Positions 12,621 through 21,249 of a stretch of DNA of 39,857 nt are shown in pieces (position 1 is the stretch's first letter; each line of letters starts with the position of its first letter). A program made the position numbers and the translations under genes. This stretch comes from BOG-1112 sp964611335 (GTDB lineage: Bacteria > Bdellovibrionota_B > Oligoflexia > Oligoflexales > Bog-1112), in the NCBI GenBank assembly GCA_964611335.1, contig CAZSXR010000006.1, forward strand, positions 1 through 39,857, given 5' to 3'. The notes beneath the pieces were generated by a model, which was given only the letters and a program-made list of their open reading frames with translations, had not been told where the DNA came from and ran no database searches.

Positions 12621-13541
12621 ATGTCATTTGGTAAAAAGAAAAAGCCTGAAAAACCTAAAGTCGTGGCTACAAAAAGCGTATTTAGTGACGCTAGAGATTT
12701 TGGTGTCTCTTCTGATTTTGGAAGTGCATTAGCAACTCATGAAAAGTTTAACTATACAGACCCTCTCACGGGTAAAGTAAAGCCCCAGACCAGGTTTACA
12801 ACCACTAGCGCACTCAATCCAGAGCTAGGCTATATCAAAGATCAAGCCACTGAGGGCTTATCTAATAACATGGGGTTCCTGCAAATGGATCCCAATCAGC
12901 GAATCGATTATTTAAACAGTGGTTCTGACCCGCTTTACAATCTGCTAAAAGAACAAACTTCACGGGATCTTGAAAAAGCGATGGGAAGGGCTGCTGTCAA
13001 CTCTCAAGGGATGGGGACACGCAACAGCACAACGGCTGGGGCGACACAGGCTGGCATCCTGAATGACAATATCATCCGCAGCAATACTAACCTGCTGAAT
13101 GCGCTTAACTTTGGCAATGAGAACGCCAGAGCTGATGCTGGCTTGAATATGGGAACGCTCTCAGGCTTAGCTGGCTTGCTTTACCCAATGACGGCTACCG
13201 CTAACGCTAACCAGTTTGCAGGGCTTGGGCAAGCGGATGCGGCAGCAGCGGCAACAGCAGCAGCTCAGAACGCAGCTAACCTGCAATATGCTAACGCAAT
13301 GAACGCTTACAACCAAGCGAACGCTGGCGGCTTAGGCGGTATTCTACGGGGCGGCATTGGCTTGTTAGGGTCTATTGCTGGTGCTCCCTTCACTGGTGGG
13401 GCTTCATTGCTTGGTGCGCCTAGTGCGCTCTCTTCTATGTTCGGTGGCGGTCTGCCATCCAATAGCCCACTATCATCATCCAGCCTGGCTAGTTCTTTAG
13501 CTCCTGGCTTGCTTAACGAGTTCTCTATGGGGATTCAGTAA
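12621..13541 (+). CDS. Putative internal virion/ejection protein A
   Basis: 306 residues. Lys-rich start (FGKKKKPEKPK), central Ala/Asn helix (QADAAAAATAAAQNAANLQYANAMNAYNQANAG, near 200-235) and a Gly/Ser-rich C-terminus with GGILRGGIGLLGSIAGAPFTGGASLL. This composition, the position in a block of three or four like proteins, and the lack of any enzyme motif suggest a P22 gp7/gp20- or T7 gp14-like ejection protein. Next ATG begins directly after its stop. Confidence 0.55.
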   Translation: MSFGKKKKPEKPKVVATKSVFSDARDFGVSSDFGSALATHEKFNYTDPLTGKVKPQTRFTTTSALNPELGYIKDQATEGLSNNMGFLQMDPNQRIDYLNSGSDPLYNLLKEQTSRDLEKAMGRAAVNSQGMGTRNSTTAGATQAGILNDNIIRSNTNLLNALNFGNENARADAGLNMGTLSGLAGLLYPMTATANANQFAGLGQADAAAAATAAAQNAANLQYANAMNAYNQANAGGLGGILRGGIGLLGSIAGAPFTGGASLLGAPSALSSMFGGGLPSNSPLSSSSLASSLAPGLLNEFSMGIQ

Positions 13542-14606
13542 ATGAGCGCATTAGACCCGAACGGCTTAATGAGCCAAGCAACTCAGCAATCTGGGTTGTT
13601 GCAACAGAACGCCTTACAGCAGACGCTAATGGGCAGCAAGGGCGACCAGCTCGCTCGCATGCTTTACGCTCCTACCGCTGTTCCTGATGCGCCTAGACTA
13701 ACGATCAACACTGATCCGCAGTCTACAGGCAGTGGCATTGTAGGCGGCTTAGGCGATGCGCTTAACAACGCTATGCAAATGGGGCAATACAGGCAAGCTA
13801 ACGCACAGCGCCAGAGTTTGATGGACTTGGCTAGGCAGAGAGACTTGGCAGCGCAGGCTGAAGCACAAAAGAAGGCGCAAAAAGAAGCCGAGTTTGTTAG
13901 CACGCTACCAGAAGGCTTACGCTCTTTTTATCAACAGTCTGATGATATTGGCAGACGTGCGATCCTGACAGACTTAGCACAGCCATTCTTGGGTGCTCCT
14001 CGTGGGCAAGGGCAAGGGGCTGAACAGGCTGCTAAAGTTGATACGCTTATTCAAAAGCGCAAGCCGACTGATATAGGCGGCGTTCCACAGCCTGCCAATA
14101 TTGACTATAACAGAGCTTTGTTGGGATCTGCTCCTACTACAGCGGCAGACTTAAACAAGCAAGCCCTTGAAATTAAAAAGGCCCAAAATGAGCTAGGCGC
14201 TCAACCTGCACTACTGAAAGAGCAACTGCTAGGCGCTCACTTAGAGAACAGCATCAAGGCAGTAACGGCCAAGTACGCTGAAAGTAAAGCAGCGCTTGAC
14301 AAGCTGGTGGGTGAAGGAGAACTGGAAAAAGCTGAAGAGATGAAAACAAAGCTCTCTCAGGGTGAAGCGGTTTATAACCACAACCTGACCAATTACGCCC
14401 AATTAACCCCTGGGCAAGTAAAGCTCTTTAACTCACAAATGAAATCCAACAAGATGCCATTTGAGTTGCCTGAGAAGGATGAGAAGACAGGCGAGTTAAA
14501 GGCTGTCACTGAAAAGGGCAAAGTTAAACAATTCTACGATGCCACAACTGGGCAAGTGTACAACATTGATCCTAAGACAGGGATGCCTGTACCGATAGGG
14601 CGGTAA
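13542..14606 (+). CDS. Putative internal virion/ejection protein B
   Basis: 354 residues, Gln/Ala/Leu-rich and helical (QATQQSGLLQQNALQQTLMGSKGDQLARML; RQRDLAAQAEAQKKAQKEAEF). A coiled-coil central region precedes a lysine-rich C-terminus (EKDEKTGELKAVTEKGKVKQFYDATTGQVYNIDPKTG). Abuts ejection protein A and the 1137-residue protein with no gaps. No family recognised; role inferred from context. Confidence 0.5.
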   Translation: MSALDPNGLMSQATQQSGLLQQNALQQTLMGSKGDQLARMLYAPTAVPDAPRLTINTDPQSTGSGIVGGLGDALNNAMQMGQYRQANAQRQSLMDLARQRDLAAQAEAQKKAQKEAEFVSTLPEGLRSFYQQSDDIGRRAILTDLAQPFLGAPRGQGQGAEQAAKVDTLIQKRKPTDIGGVPQPANIDYNRALLGSAPTTAADLNKQALEIKKAQNELGAQPALLKEQLLGAHLENSIKAVTAKYAESKAALDKLVGEGELEKAEEMKTKLSQGEAVYNHNLTNYAQLTPGQVKLFNSQMKSNKMPFELPEKDEKTGELKAVTEKGKVKQFYDATTGQVYNIDPKTGMPVPIGR

Positions 14607-14607
14607 G

Positions 14608-17600
14608 ATGCCTAAACAGACAGACCCGTTTGCTAACCTCTATTTCAAGCCTGAGCCTAAAGATATGGGGAACCTCCTCGCTTGGGCTAAAGACACCGGC
14701 CAATATGTAACCTCAGGCTACAGTAAAGGCGGTCATAACGCAGGGTCAAAGCATTATCAAGGCACAGCCGATGATCCTATGGCGATCGATATTGACCATC
14801 GGCGCATCAAGGATTACAACAAGTTTAAGGCTGAAGCTGAAGCCGCTGGGTTTATCGTTCGTGATGAGAGAGTAAGGCCAGCAGGGCAGAAGGTCTGGGG
14901 CGGCGCTCATATCCATTTGGAGAAGGGCGGTAAGCCACAGGTTAGCCAAGCAAAAGCCAGCCAGCCACAACAAGCACCAAGCTTTAATCCTTCCCCCTTG
15001 CCATATACTACAGACGCAGAAGGCAATATTATTGCTAATCAGGTACAAGCTCCTGATATCGCTGCTGAGCTTGACGCTTACGTCAAAGCTAACACGCCTA
15101 AGCCTGTAGCAGCTCCACAAGCACAGCCGGTAAAGAGAGATGATAGTGATCCGTTTGCTAACCTCTATTTCAAACCTGAGCCAGCCCCAGCTAATAAGCC
15201 GGTGGCTGTTCCTGCTACAAACTTCCTCTCAGACTTACAAAAGGGCTTTACTAATGCTATTACCGGATTTACCAGAGACGACCTCGCTAAAGCACAAGGG
15301 GGCGGATGGGGATCTGGTATTGGTAATATTGCAGGTTCGCTTGGCTTTGCTGGTCTGTCTGCTCTTGGTGGCGCTGGTCTTGGGTCTGTAGTTCCTGGGG
15401 CTGGGACGGCTGGCGGTGCGATTGCTGGCCTTGTTGCCGGTGGTGGGGCTGCTGGTGCGTTAGCTGAGGATCAAAGACAACGACTAGCCGGTGAACAGCG
15501 TAACATCTTAAAAGACTTAGGCGCAGGGGCTGTAGGGGCTGTAAGCTCTCTACCTGTCGGTGGTGTTGGTTCTACTGTTGCCAAAACAATCCTCAAGAAC
15601 GCAGCCATAGACGCTGGCATTAATGCCGGTGGTGATGTGGCCTTGCAAGCCATTGAAAAGGGAACGATTGACCCCAGGCAGCTTGATGTGGGGAGAACAC
15701 TTGGACAGGCGGCCATCGGTGCTGGCACTGGGGGGATTGCTGGGAAGATCGAAGCAGGGAAGATCAAAGCGCCTGTTGCAGATGTACCTGTAGACGGCTA
15801 CGGCTTTAAGACCCATCAAGACTTGGCTATGCCTGAGAACCCTCAGCAATACGGGTTTAAGACACAGCACGGCAGCCTTTCTAGTGGGGCTGCTAAGTTA
15901 AGACCTGAACAAATGACGGCTCAGCCTAGAGATTTAGCTGAAGCCTTTTCCCAACGGGCTGCATCTCAGAATGAGATTATCACCCCTGAACGCCCTTATA
16001 GCCTTGACCTGAACAAGCCAGTGATTGAGCAGGTTTCTGATACTGGTCTTGTTGTTGCTAAAGAAGGGCAAACAAAACCTCAGCCTCAAAGTCTTGAGCT
16101 CCCATTTGGGTATAAGCCGCCACAACCTGAAACGCTAAACGTTCCTACATCGGACAAGGCTGTGGAGCAGGGGGTTCCTCTTGAATTAAAAGGGGAGAAT
16201 AGCCTTGATTCTGATAAAATAAGGGGCATGGAAAACGATTTAGCCCAAACGCTTGAAGATGAAATTAAAAAAAACACCCCAAAAATCTCCTATAATGATG
16301 GTAATTACGGCCATGTTTTAGAGTCAGGGGTCAGGGTTTCTAGAAATGCTTATGATGCAATGACGGAAGGCCGATATCCTTTACCTAAAGCTAGATCCAT
16401 AATATCTAAGGTGCTTGGGATACCATCAAAGGATGCTGAAAAATTAACCATCTTAACAACTGGGGAGTGGCATCATACTTCAAACAAAGCAAACAAGACT
16501 CAATTTTATGACACCCGTGAAGCATTGGCTATCTATAACAGGGATAAAGCAGGGGTTTTTAATGATAATTTTGGGAATATTAATGCCATCCCAGATACTA
16601 AGTATGGAGAAGCTCTAAAGTGGGGGATTGATAAAAATCTGCTTATTGCCAACGAGAAAGGGCTAATAAAATTAAACGCACGGCCAGAACCTGTTAAAGC
16701 TCCCAAGTTATCACTGAAGGACTCCCAAGAAGTTGCTCCCCTTATCCGTGACTTATCACAGGTGGAAACACCAGAGCAATTGGCTGATCTGGCTAGAGTG
16801 GCTTATGACCGCTATCATTCAAGCCCAGCGGCTGATGCTGTCTTTAAAGCGGTTGATGATGCTGAAGCCAGATTGACAGCACCAAAAGACTTAGGGATCA
16901 CCCCTGAAGCGCCTAAGATTACCCAAGCGCCCAAGCCTCCTGTTAGCCTTTACGATGCTTCAGGCAGGGTGATGGGGGAGCCTCCTCAAAGGGTTGATCT
17001 GGCAATGCCTAGCAGATATAAGCCTTTAGGAACTGCCAAGCCAGACCTCGCAGCGCCTAACAGACACAAGCCTTTAGGAGCTGCAACTCCTGATATGCAA
17101 GCTCCTGTAAGAGACTTAGGCTCTATGCCTGAAACAGTCTTTGACCCCTCTGTAAAGACCACGCCTGAAGGGGCTGAAGTCTTTACCCACGGTAGACCTG
17201 AAGCCGCTGTTGCTCAAGATATGGCAGCGCTACAGTCTGCCGTAAAAGCTAACAACGGCCAGTTGGTCAGTATTGCTAAGCTGGAAGAGTACGTTAACCA
17301 ATACCATCCAGAAGCAGCCTCCTACCTGCAAGACCTGATCCGCTCTGCTAAGAACTCTGAGGCTATCTCTTTTGACTATGCGCCACGGGAAGCGCCTAAC
17401 GAGATTAGAACCAGAGATAACTATGCACCAATGGCGTTTTCACTAGAGCCAATCAAGCCAAGCACACAGCGCTCATTCTTACGTCGCCTGCTTGGGGATG
17501 ATCAAGCCGTTATCTCTCACCTGATGGATCAAATTAGAGCAAAGGGTGGAGATGTCCACAGTACCTCACTGAGCTTTAAGAACGGCAAAGAAAAGGGCAG

Positions 17601-18021
17601 CGCTGCTCAGATTACAGCCTTAATTCAAGCGCTTGACGATATGAGTGAAGGGCGCTATTTGCTTAGCCCACGGGTTCACGGGGTTAACTTGGGAGAGTCC
17701 TCCAGAGGGGGGCTTGATGTCACTAGAGATAGAGGCATTCGCTTAGACACCCTGAAGCGTACCAGCTTAACAGGGCGCAAGCTGACTGGAGTTGACTTTG
17801 AGGGCGTAAATACCACAGGGTATAAAAACGATGTCGCTGGCGCTTTCAAAGCACTGGAAGAGCTTTCAAGCCATCCAGTACACGGTAAAACTGCACAGCG
17901 CTTTAATCAGCAGTTACTTTCTGGCAAAATCAGCAAAACGACTAGAAACGAGATTGCTAAGATGATTGAGGCTGATGTGGAAGCGCTGCAAACCTTCTGT
18001 AAAACGATGGGACTTAGCTAA
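14608..18021 (+). CDS. Large virion ejection protein with N-terminal M15-like peptidase domain
   Basis: 1137 residues. Residues ~20-108 resemble the zinc peptidase M15/VanY fold: TSGYSKGGHNAGSKHYQGTA, then AIDID, then VWGGAHIHLE, giving candidate ligands H49, D61 and H103. It probably cuts peptidoglycan during DNA ejection. A DPFANLYFKPEP motif occurs at residues 6-17 and again at 181-192. Residues ~215-300 are long Gly/Ala-rich hydrophobic stretches that could span the membrane. Residues ~525-690 are coded by markedly AT-richer DNA and contain TGEWHHTSNKANKTQFYD. The middle has proline-rich repeats (DLAMPSRYKPLG and variants), and the last ~180 residues are helical. Confidence 0.75.
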   Translation: MPKQTDPFANLYFKPEPKDMGNLLAWAKDTGQYVTSGYSKGGHNAGSKHYQGTADDPMAIDIDHRRIKDYNKFKAEAEAAGFIVRDERVRPAGQKVWGGAHIHLEKGGKPQVSQAKASQPQQAPSFNPSPLPYTTDAEGNIIANQVQAPDIAAELDAYVKANTPKPVAAPQAQPVKRDDSDPFANLYFKPEPAPANKPVAVPATNFLSDLQKGFTNAITGFTRDDLAKAQGGGWGSGIGNIAGSLGFAGLSALGGAGLGSVVPGAGTAGGAIAGLVAGGGAAGALAEDQRQRLAGEQRNILKDLGAGAVGAVSSLPVGGVGSTVAKTILKNAAIDAGINAGGDVALQAIEKGTIDPRQLDVGRTLGQAAIGAGTGGIAGKIEAGKIKAPVADVPVDGYGFKTHQDLAMPENPQQYGFKTQHGSLSSGAAKLRPEQMTAQPRDLAEAFSQRAASQNEIITPERPYSLDLNKPVIEQVSDTGLVVAKEGQTKPQPQSLELPFGYKPPQPETLNVPTSDKAVEQGVPLELKGENSLDSDKIRGMENDLAQTLEDEIKKNTPKISYNDGNYGHVLESGVRVSRNAYDAMTEGRYPLPKARSIISKVLGIPSKDAEKLTILTTGEWHHTSNKANKTQFYDTREALAIYNRDKAGVFNDNFGNINAIPDTKYGEALKWGIDKNLLIANEKGLIKLNARPEPVKAPKLSLKDSQEVAPLIRDLSQVETPEQLADLARVAYDRYHSSPAADAVFKAVDDAEARLTAPKDLGITPEAPKITQAPKPPVSLYDASGRVMGEPPQRVDLAMPSRYKPLGTAKPDLAAPNRHKPLGAATPDMQAPVRDLGSMPETVFDPSVKTTPEGAEVFTHGRPEAAVAQDMAALQSAVKANNGQLVSIAKLEEYVNQYHPEAASYLQDLIRSAKNSEAISFDYAPREAPNEIRTRDNYAPMAFSLEPIKPSTQRSFLRRLLGDDQAVISHLMDQIRAKGGDVHSTSLSFKNGKEKGSAAQITALIQALDDMSEGRYLLSPRVHGVNLGESSRGGLDVTRDRGIRLDTLKRTSLTGRKLTGVDFEGVNTTGYKNDVAGAFKALEELSSHPVHGKTAQRFNQQLLSGKISKTTRNEIAKMIEADVEALQTFCKTMGLS
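14623..14658 (+). repeat. Duplicated 36-bp motif, copy 1
   Basis: Encodes DPFANLYFKPEP at residues 6-17 of the large ejection protein; the DNA is nearly identical to 15148-15183. The two copies bracket the peptidase-like domain. Confidence 0.8.
15148..15183 (+). repeat. Duplicated 36-bp motif, copy 2
   Basis: Second DPFANLYFKPEP (residues 181-192), immediately before the glycine-rich hydrophobic region. Could be a docking peptide for another virion protein or a linker left by domain duplication. Confidence 0.8.
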
Positions 18022-19487
18022 TGGCTGACGCTTGTAATGTCAATAACGTAATGGGCAAGCTTGATGCTCTGGCTAATATCAAGGGCGCTGAGGTAGAAGG
18101 GGGCTTTAATGCCTTCGACAACTCAGAGCAAGCAGAAGCGTTTGATCGGTCTGTTACGGCTGACAGAGTGCAGCTAGCAGAGTCTAAGCCTGATGGCGTT
18201 TGGGACTGGCTAAAGCAAGCAACAGGCGATCCACTTAAAGGCGCTGGCTATCTCTACACAGCTAACCGCAATTGGTCAGGGCGCATCTCTGAAGAGTTCA
18301 TCCAGCCAATGCAGGACTTTTTAGAACAACACTACAAAGACTACGCCGATGATCTGGATGCTGGCAAGGCTGACTACTTTGACCAGATTGACGATGTGCT
18401 TGATAGCTTACCCACGGAAGGGCTAAACGAAGCGCAATTGAGAGATGTCGATCGGTATAAGGCTATCTATCGTAATGGCGGTGTGTTCTACGGGAGCAGC
18501 GACAAGCTGGCAATCGTTAGCAATATCGTTTCTAACACGATCCAATCAAGCCCTACCGTGTTACTGGGGAACCCTTTGGAGTTGTCCTATAAGCTACCAG
18601 CGCTTTATCCTAAGCAGGTTATCCCAGCGATTCAAAAGGCTTTTGCTGAAGGTATTACAAAGCGCCATCCAGAGATTGAAGCTAAAGGCGGCTATGGTTC
18701 CAGTATTGGGGCTGAACAGAACGTCTTGGGCAAGCGAAACAAGTTTGAGGGGATCATTGGCTTAACTGATATCCCTATGAAAAACATTACTTATTGGGCT
18801 GGTGAACTGGCTGAAGAAGGCGGTGGAACCAAAGCGCTCCAGCAGGTTATGTTTGTGCCTCGCTTTGCTGATGTCCCTGAAATCTACCACAATGACTTAG
18901 GCAGGGCTACAGTAGGCTTATTAAGCTACACGATCAACACTTATAAGCTCATAGGACAATTAAGCAAAAACGCTCTTAAAGGCGATGCTGAAGCTGCCAG
19001 GGGCTTGCTCACAATGTACGTGATTGCTGGGGCGATTGGTGGCGTTGGCAGTGAGTCAGGCGATCCAATCTCTAGCACGATTGCATCAGGGATGCCTCAG
19101 CCTATTGAGGATGCTATCAAGATGGCTTTCCCTGAAACTGAGGAATGGTTTGACAGTAACAAGGGTTCACTCTCAAAGCTGATAAAGCCCGCCAATCTAA
19201 ACAAGGTGGGCATTCCCTTTGAGATGCTCAAGCGACAAATGGGAAAAGTTATTGGTGCAGGATCTGACTCAATTGAAAGTCTTGGTGAAGGCGATTTGGC
19301 TGCTGCTGCTGTCAATCTGGGTGATGCTGCCTTGAGCTTGCTGCCTTTTGGCAAAGGCCAATGGGTCAATGATATGCAATTCCAGAAGGCTAAGAATATG
19401 GCCGTGGATGTGTTTAAGGGTGATTTAGATTTAGAAGATGTGCCTAGTGAGGCGCAAGAGAAGTTCTTACCGTTCTTGGGAGACTAA
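18021..19487 (+). CDS. Putative internal virion protein C
   Basis: 488 residues. ATG overlaps the previous stop by one base (TAATG). Mostly helical with a hydrophobic segment GLLTMYVIAGAIGGVGSESG near 330-350, an N-terminal acidic part and an aromatic PDGVWDWLKQATGDP segment. It ends the block of large internal proteins before the terminase genes. No enzymatic motif seen; likely a core or ejection protein. Confidence 0.5.
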   Translation: MADACNVNNVMGKLDALANIKGAEVEGGFNAFDNSEQAEAFDRSVTADRVQLAESKPDGVWDWLKQATGDPLKGAGYLYTANRNWSGRISEEFIQPMQDFLEQHYKDYADDLDAGKADYFDQIDDVLDSLPTEGLNEAQLRDVDRYKAIYRNGGVFYGSSDKLAIVSNIVSNTIQSSPTVLLGNPLELSYKLPALYPKQVIPAIQKAFAEGITKRHPEIEAKGGYGSSIGAEQNVLGKRNKFEGIIGLTDIPMKNITYWAGELAEEGGGTKALQQVMFVPRFADVPEIYHNDLGRATVGLLSYTINTYKLIGQLSKNALKGDAEAARGLLTMYVIAGAIGGVGSESGDPISSTIASGMPQPIEDAIKMAFPETEEWFDSNKGSLSKLIKPANLNKVGIPFEMLKRQMGKVIGAGSDSIESLGEGDLAAAAVNLGDAALSLLPFGKGQWVNDMQFQKAKNMAVDVFKGDLDLEDVPSEAQEKFLPFLGD

Positions 19488-19489
19488 AA

Positions 19490-19708
19490 ATGCTTATAGG
19501 GAGAAACATAGTCTCTGAGAAAAGAGACTGGTGGATTATGCTGGAAACCAATGACGGGGTGATGCACGATATCAACTGGGCTGGAAAACCGTTTATCGGC
19601 ACTCAGTTTCAAGTTGACATGTATGCTGAGCAACTAGCAGAACAGGCGATGATGCAGGGGTTGCCTCTTAAAGAGATCCACCTGTTCCCGATTAAACGGG
19701 CTAGGTAA
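19490..19708 (+). CDS. Small hypothetical protein before terminase
   Basis: 72 residues (starts MLIGRNIVSEKRDWWIMLE; contains DINWAGKPFIGTQFQVDMYAEQ and ends HLFPIKRAR). Tightly packed between internal virion protein C and the terminase, overlapping the next start by one base (TAATG). Not recognised. Confidence 0.7.
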   Translation: MLIGRNIVSEKRDWWIMLETNDGVMHDINWAGKPFIGTQFQVDMYAEQLAEQAMMQGLPLKEIHLFPIKRAR

Positions 19709-20415
19709 TGGCCTCAGCTAAAGCTCGCTACAAGCTTCTATATGAAGCTCGTCATAACGTGGACTTGCAAGCCCAGTGCATCGCTGCTGCTCAATCAGAC
19801 ATCCTATTCTGGTTTGAGTATTTCGCCTACACGTTTGACCCACGCCGACAACCAGCAGACTTGCCTTTTAACTTAATGCCCTTCCAAATTAAAACCGTTA
19901 AAACGATTGAAGAGTGCATTAGAGAAGGGGAGCCGCTGCTGATAGAGAAAAGCAGGGACATGGGCGCTACTTGGCTAGTCGTTCTAGTGTTCCAATGGTT
20001 CTGGATGTTTGAAGAGGGGTCAGACTTCCTGATCGGTTCTAAGACTCAGGACTTGGTAGACAAAAAGGGCGATCGCTCAACTATCTTCCAGAAGCTGCGC
20101 TATAACGCAGGGTTCCAGCCTAAGTGGATGCTCCCTAAACTAGGGAAAAATCACGACACTTTTTTAAAGATGATTCACCCTGTAAACGGGAACACAATCA
20201 ATGGTACAACGTCAACACCTGACTTTGGCCGGTCTGGACGATACAGAGCAGCAATGATGGATGAGATGGCTTTTCACCCTTACGGTAAAGCCGCTTATGA
20301 GTCAGTCAGTCACTCGACTAATTGCGTGATTATGCCAAGCACCCCAAACGGTAAAACAAACGAGTTTTATAAGCTAAGAAGCAGAACCGATATTGACTGG
20401 GTGGAGATAGAGTAA
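19708..20415 (+). CDS. terL: Terminase large subunit, ATPase half (split)
   Basis: 235 residues covering only the motor domain. LLIEKSRDMGATWLVVLVF (77-95) is a deviant Walker A with K81 upstream and no Lys before T88, as in some podophage terminases. AAMMDEMAF (181-189) is Walker B with catalytic Glu. MPSTPNGKTNEFYKLR is the coupling motif III. The ORF ends in TAA at 20413-20415 and the nuclease half begins at the next base in the same frame. It packages DNA into proheads through the portal by ATP hydrolysis. Confidence 0.92.
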   Translation: MASAKARYKLLYEARHNVDLQAQCIAAAQSDILFWFEYFAYTFDPRRQPADLPFNLMPFQIKTVKTIEECIREGEPLLIEKSRDMGATWLVVLVFQWFWMFEEGSDFLIGSKTQDLVDKKGDRSTIFQKLRYNAGFQPKWMLPKLGKNHDTFLKMIHPVNGNTINGTTSTPDFGRSGRYRAAMMDEMAFHPYGKAAYESVSHSTNCVIMPSTPNGKTNEFYKLRSRTDIDWVEIE

Positions 20416-21249
20416 ATGAAGGCGCTGAAGCTTCACTGGACTTTGCATGATGAAAAATGCAAGGGGCTTTACACTGATGAGAATAATCGGGTTCGCTCTG
20501 AGTGGTACGACAACGTAATTAAGACAAAAAAGATGTCCCCTTCTGCTGTGGCCAGAGAACTCGATATAAGCTATGAAGGGTCAGTTGAAGGGATTATATT
20601 CCCAGAGTTTAACCGGCGCTTACATGTTTACAAGGGGGATATCGCTATTAACCCTCAATTGGCAGTGGTGCGCTATTTTGACTACGGCGCTTGTTGCGCT
20701 GCTTTGTTCCTCCAGATTGATAGCTACAACAGGGTAAAAGTTTTTCACGAGATCGTGATCGAGTCACAAGGGAACGCTAACAAGCTAGCCAACGCAGCGG
20801 TGGCGTATTCAGGGGAGTTGCCTGTTAGTAAGTTTAGAGACTTTGACGATCCAGCAGGTGAGCATGACGGCTGGGTCACTGGATGCCCTTCAATCCAGAT
20901 TATGAACCAGAATGGCATCTTCCCTACCCACCAGATAAGCGCCTCACACAGAAGCAGACGGACGGCTAGAATCGAGATGATTCACCAAAAGCTGTCTGAA
21001 CGGGTGGACAGTGAGGAAGTGGTGCAGATTCATGAAAGCTGCAAGTTTTTAATCGATGCTTTTGAAGGGGGCTATAGACACCCTATCAATAGTAACGGTG
21101 AAGTAAACCTCGATGATGTGGAAGAGATCCATCCATACGAGGACGTAATGGACTGCTTTGGTGGTGCATTGCTTGAAACGATGTCTATTTACCGGCCTGA
21201 GGCGCAAGCCAAGCCGAGAACGAATAGGAACAAATATACCGGCCGATGA
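20416..21249 (+). CDS. terL: Terminase large subunit, nuclease half (split)
   Basis: 277 residues. The start MKALKLHWTLH is the sequence that normally follows the ATPase domain inside one terminase chain; YEGSVEGIIFPEF marks the linker. YFDYG (D89) is the first catalytic Asp of the RNase H-like nuclease, DFDDPAG holds the second acid and HPYEDVMDCFGGAL the third. It has its own GGAG 9 bases before the ATG. It cuts concatemers at packaging. The in-frame stop between halves may be a true gene split, a readthrough site or an error. Confidence 0.9.
   Translation: MKALKLHWTLHDEKCKGLYTDENNRVRSEWYDNVIKTKKMSPSAVARELDISYEGSVEGIIFPEFNRRLHVYKGDIAINPQLAVVRYFDYGACCAALFLQIDSYNRVKVFHEIVIESQGNANKLANAAVAYSGELPVSKFRDFDDPAGEHDGWVTGCPSIQIMNQNGIFPTHQISASHRSRRTARIEMIHQKLSERVDSEEVVQIHESCKFLIDAFEGGYRHPINSNGEVNLDDVEEIHPYEDVMDCFGGALLETMSIYRPEAQAKPRTNRNKYTGR

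Noticed and set aside
15471..15870. Proline- and alanine-rich antisense frames in the ejection gene
   Set aside because: They mirror the Gly/Ala-rich coding strand and have no ribosome-binding sites or neighbours in phase.
6290..20080. GCGATCGC octamers as a sign of a cyanobacterial host
   Set aside because: I saw only two copies (near 6294 and 20068) in 40 kb, close to chance; not host evidence.
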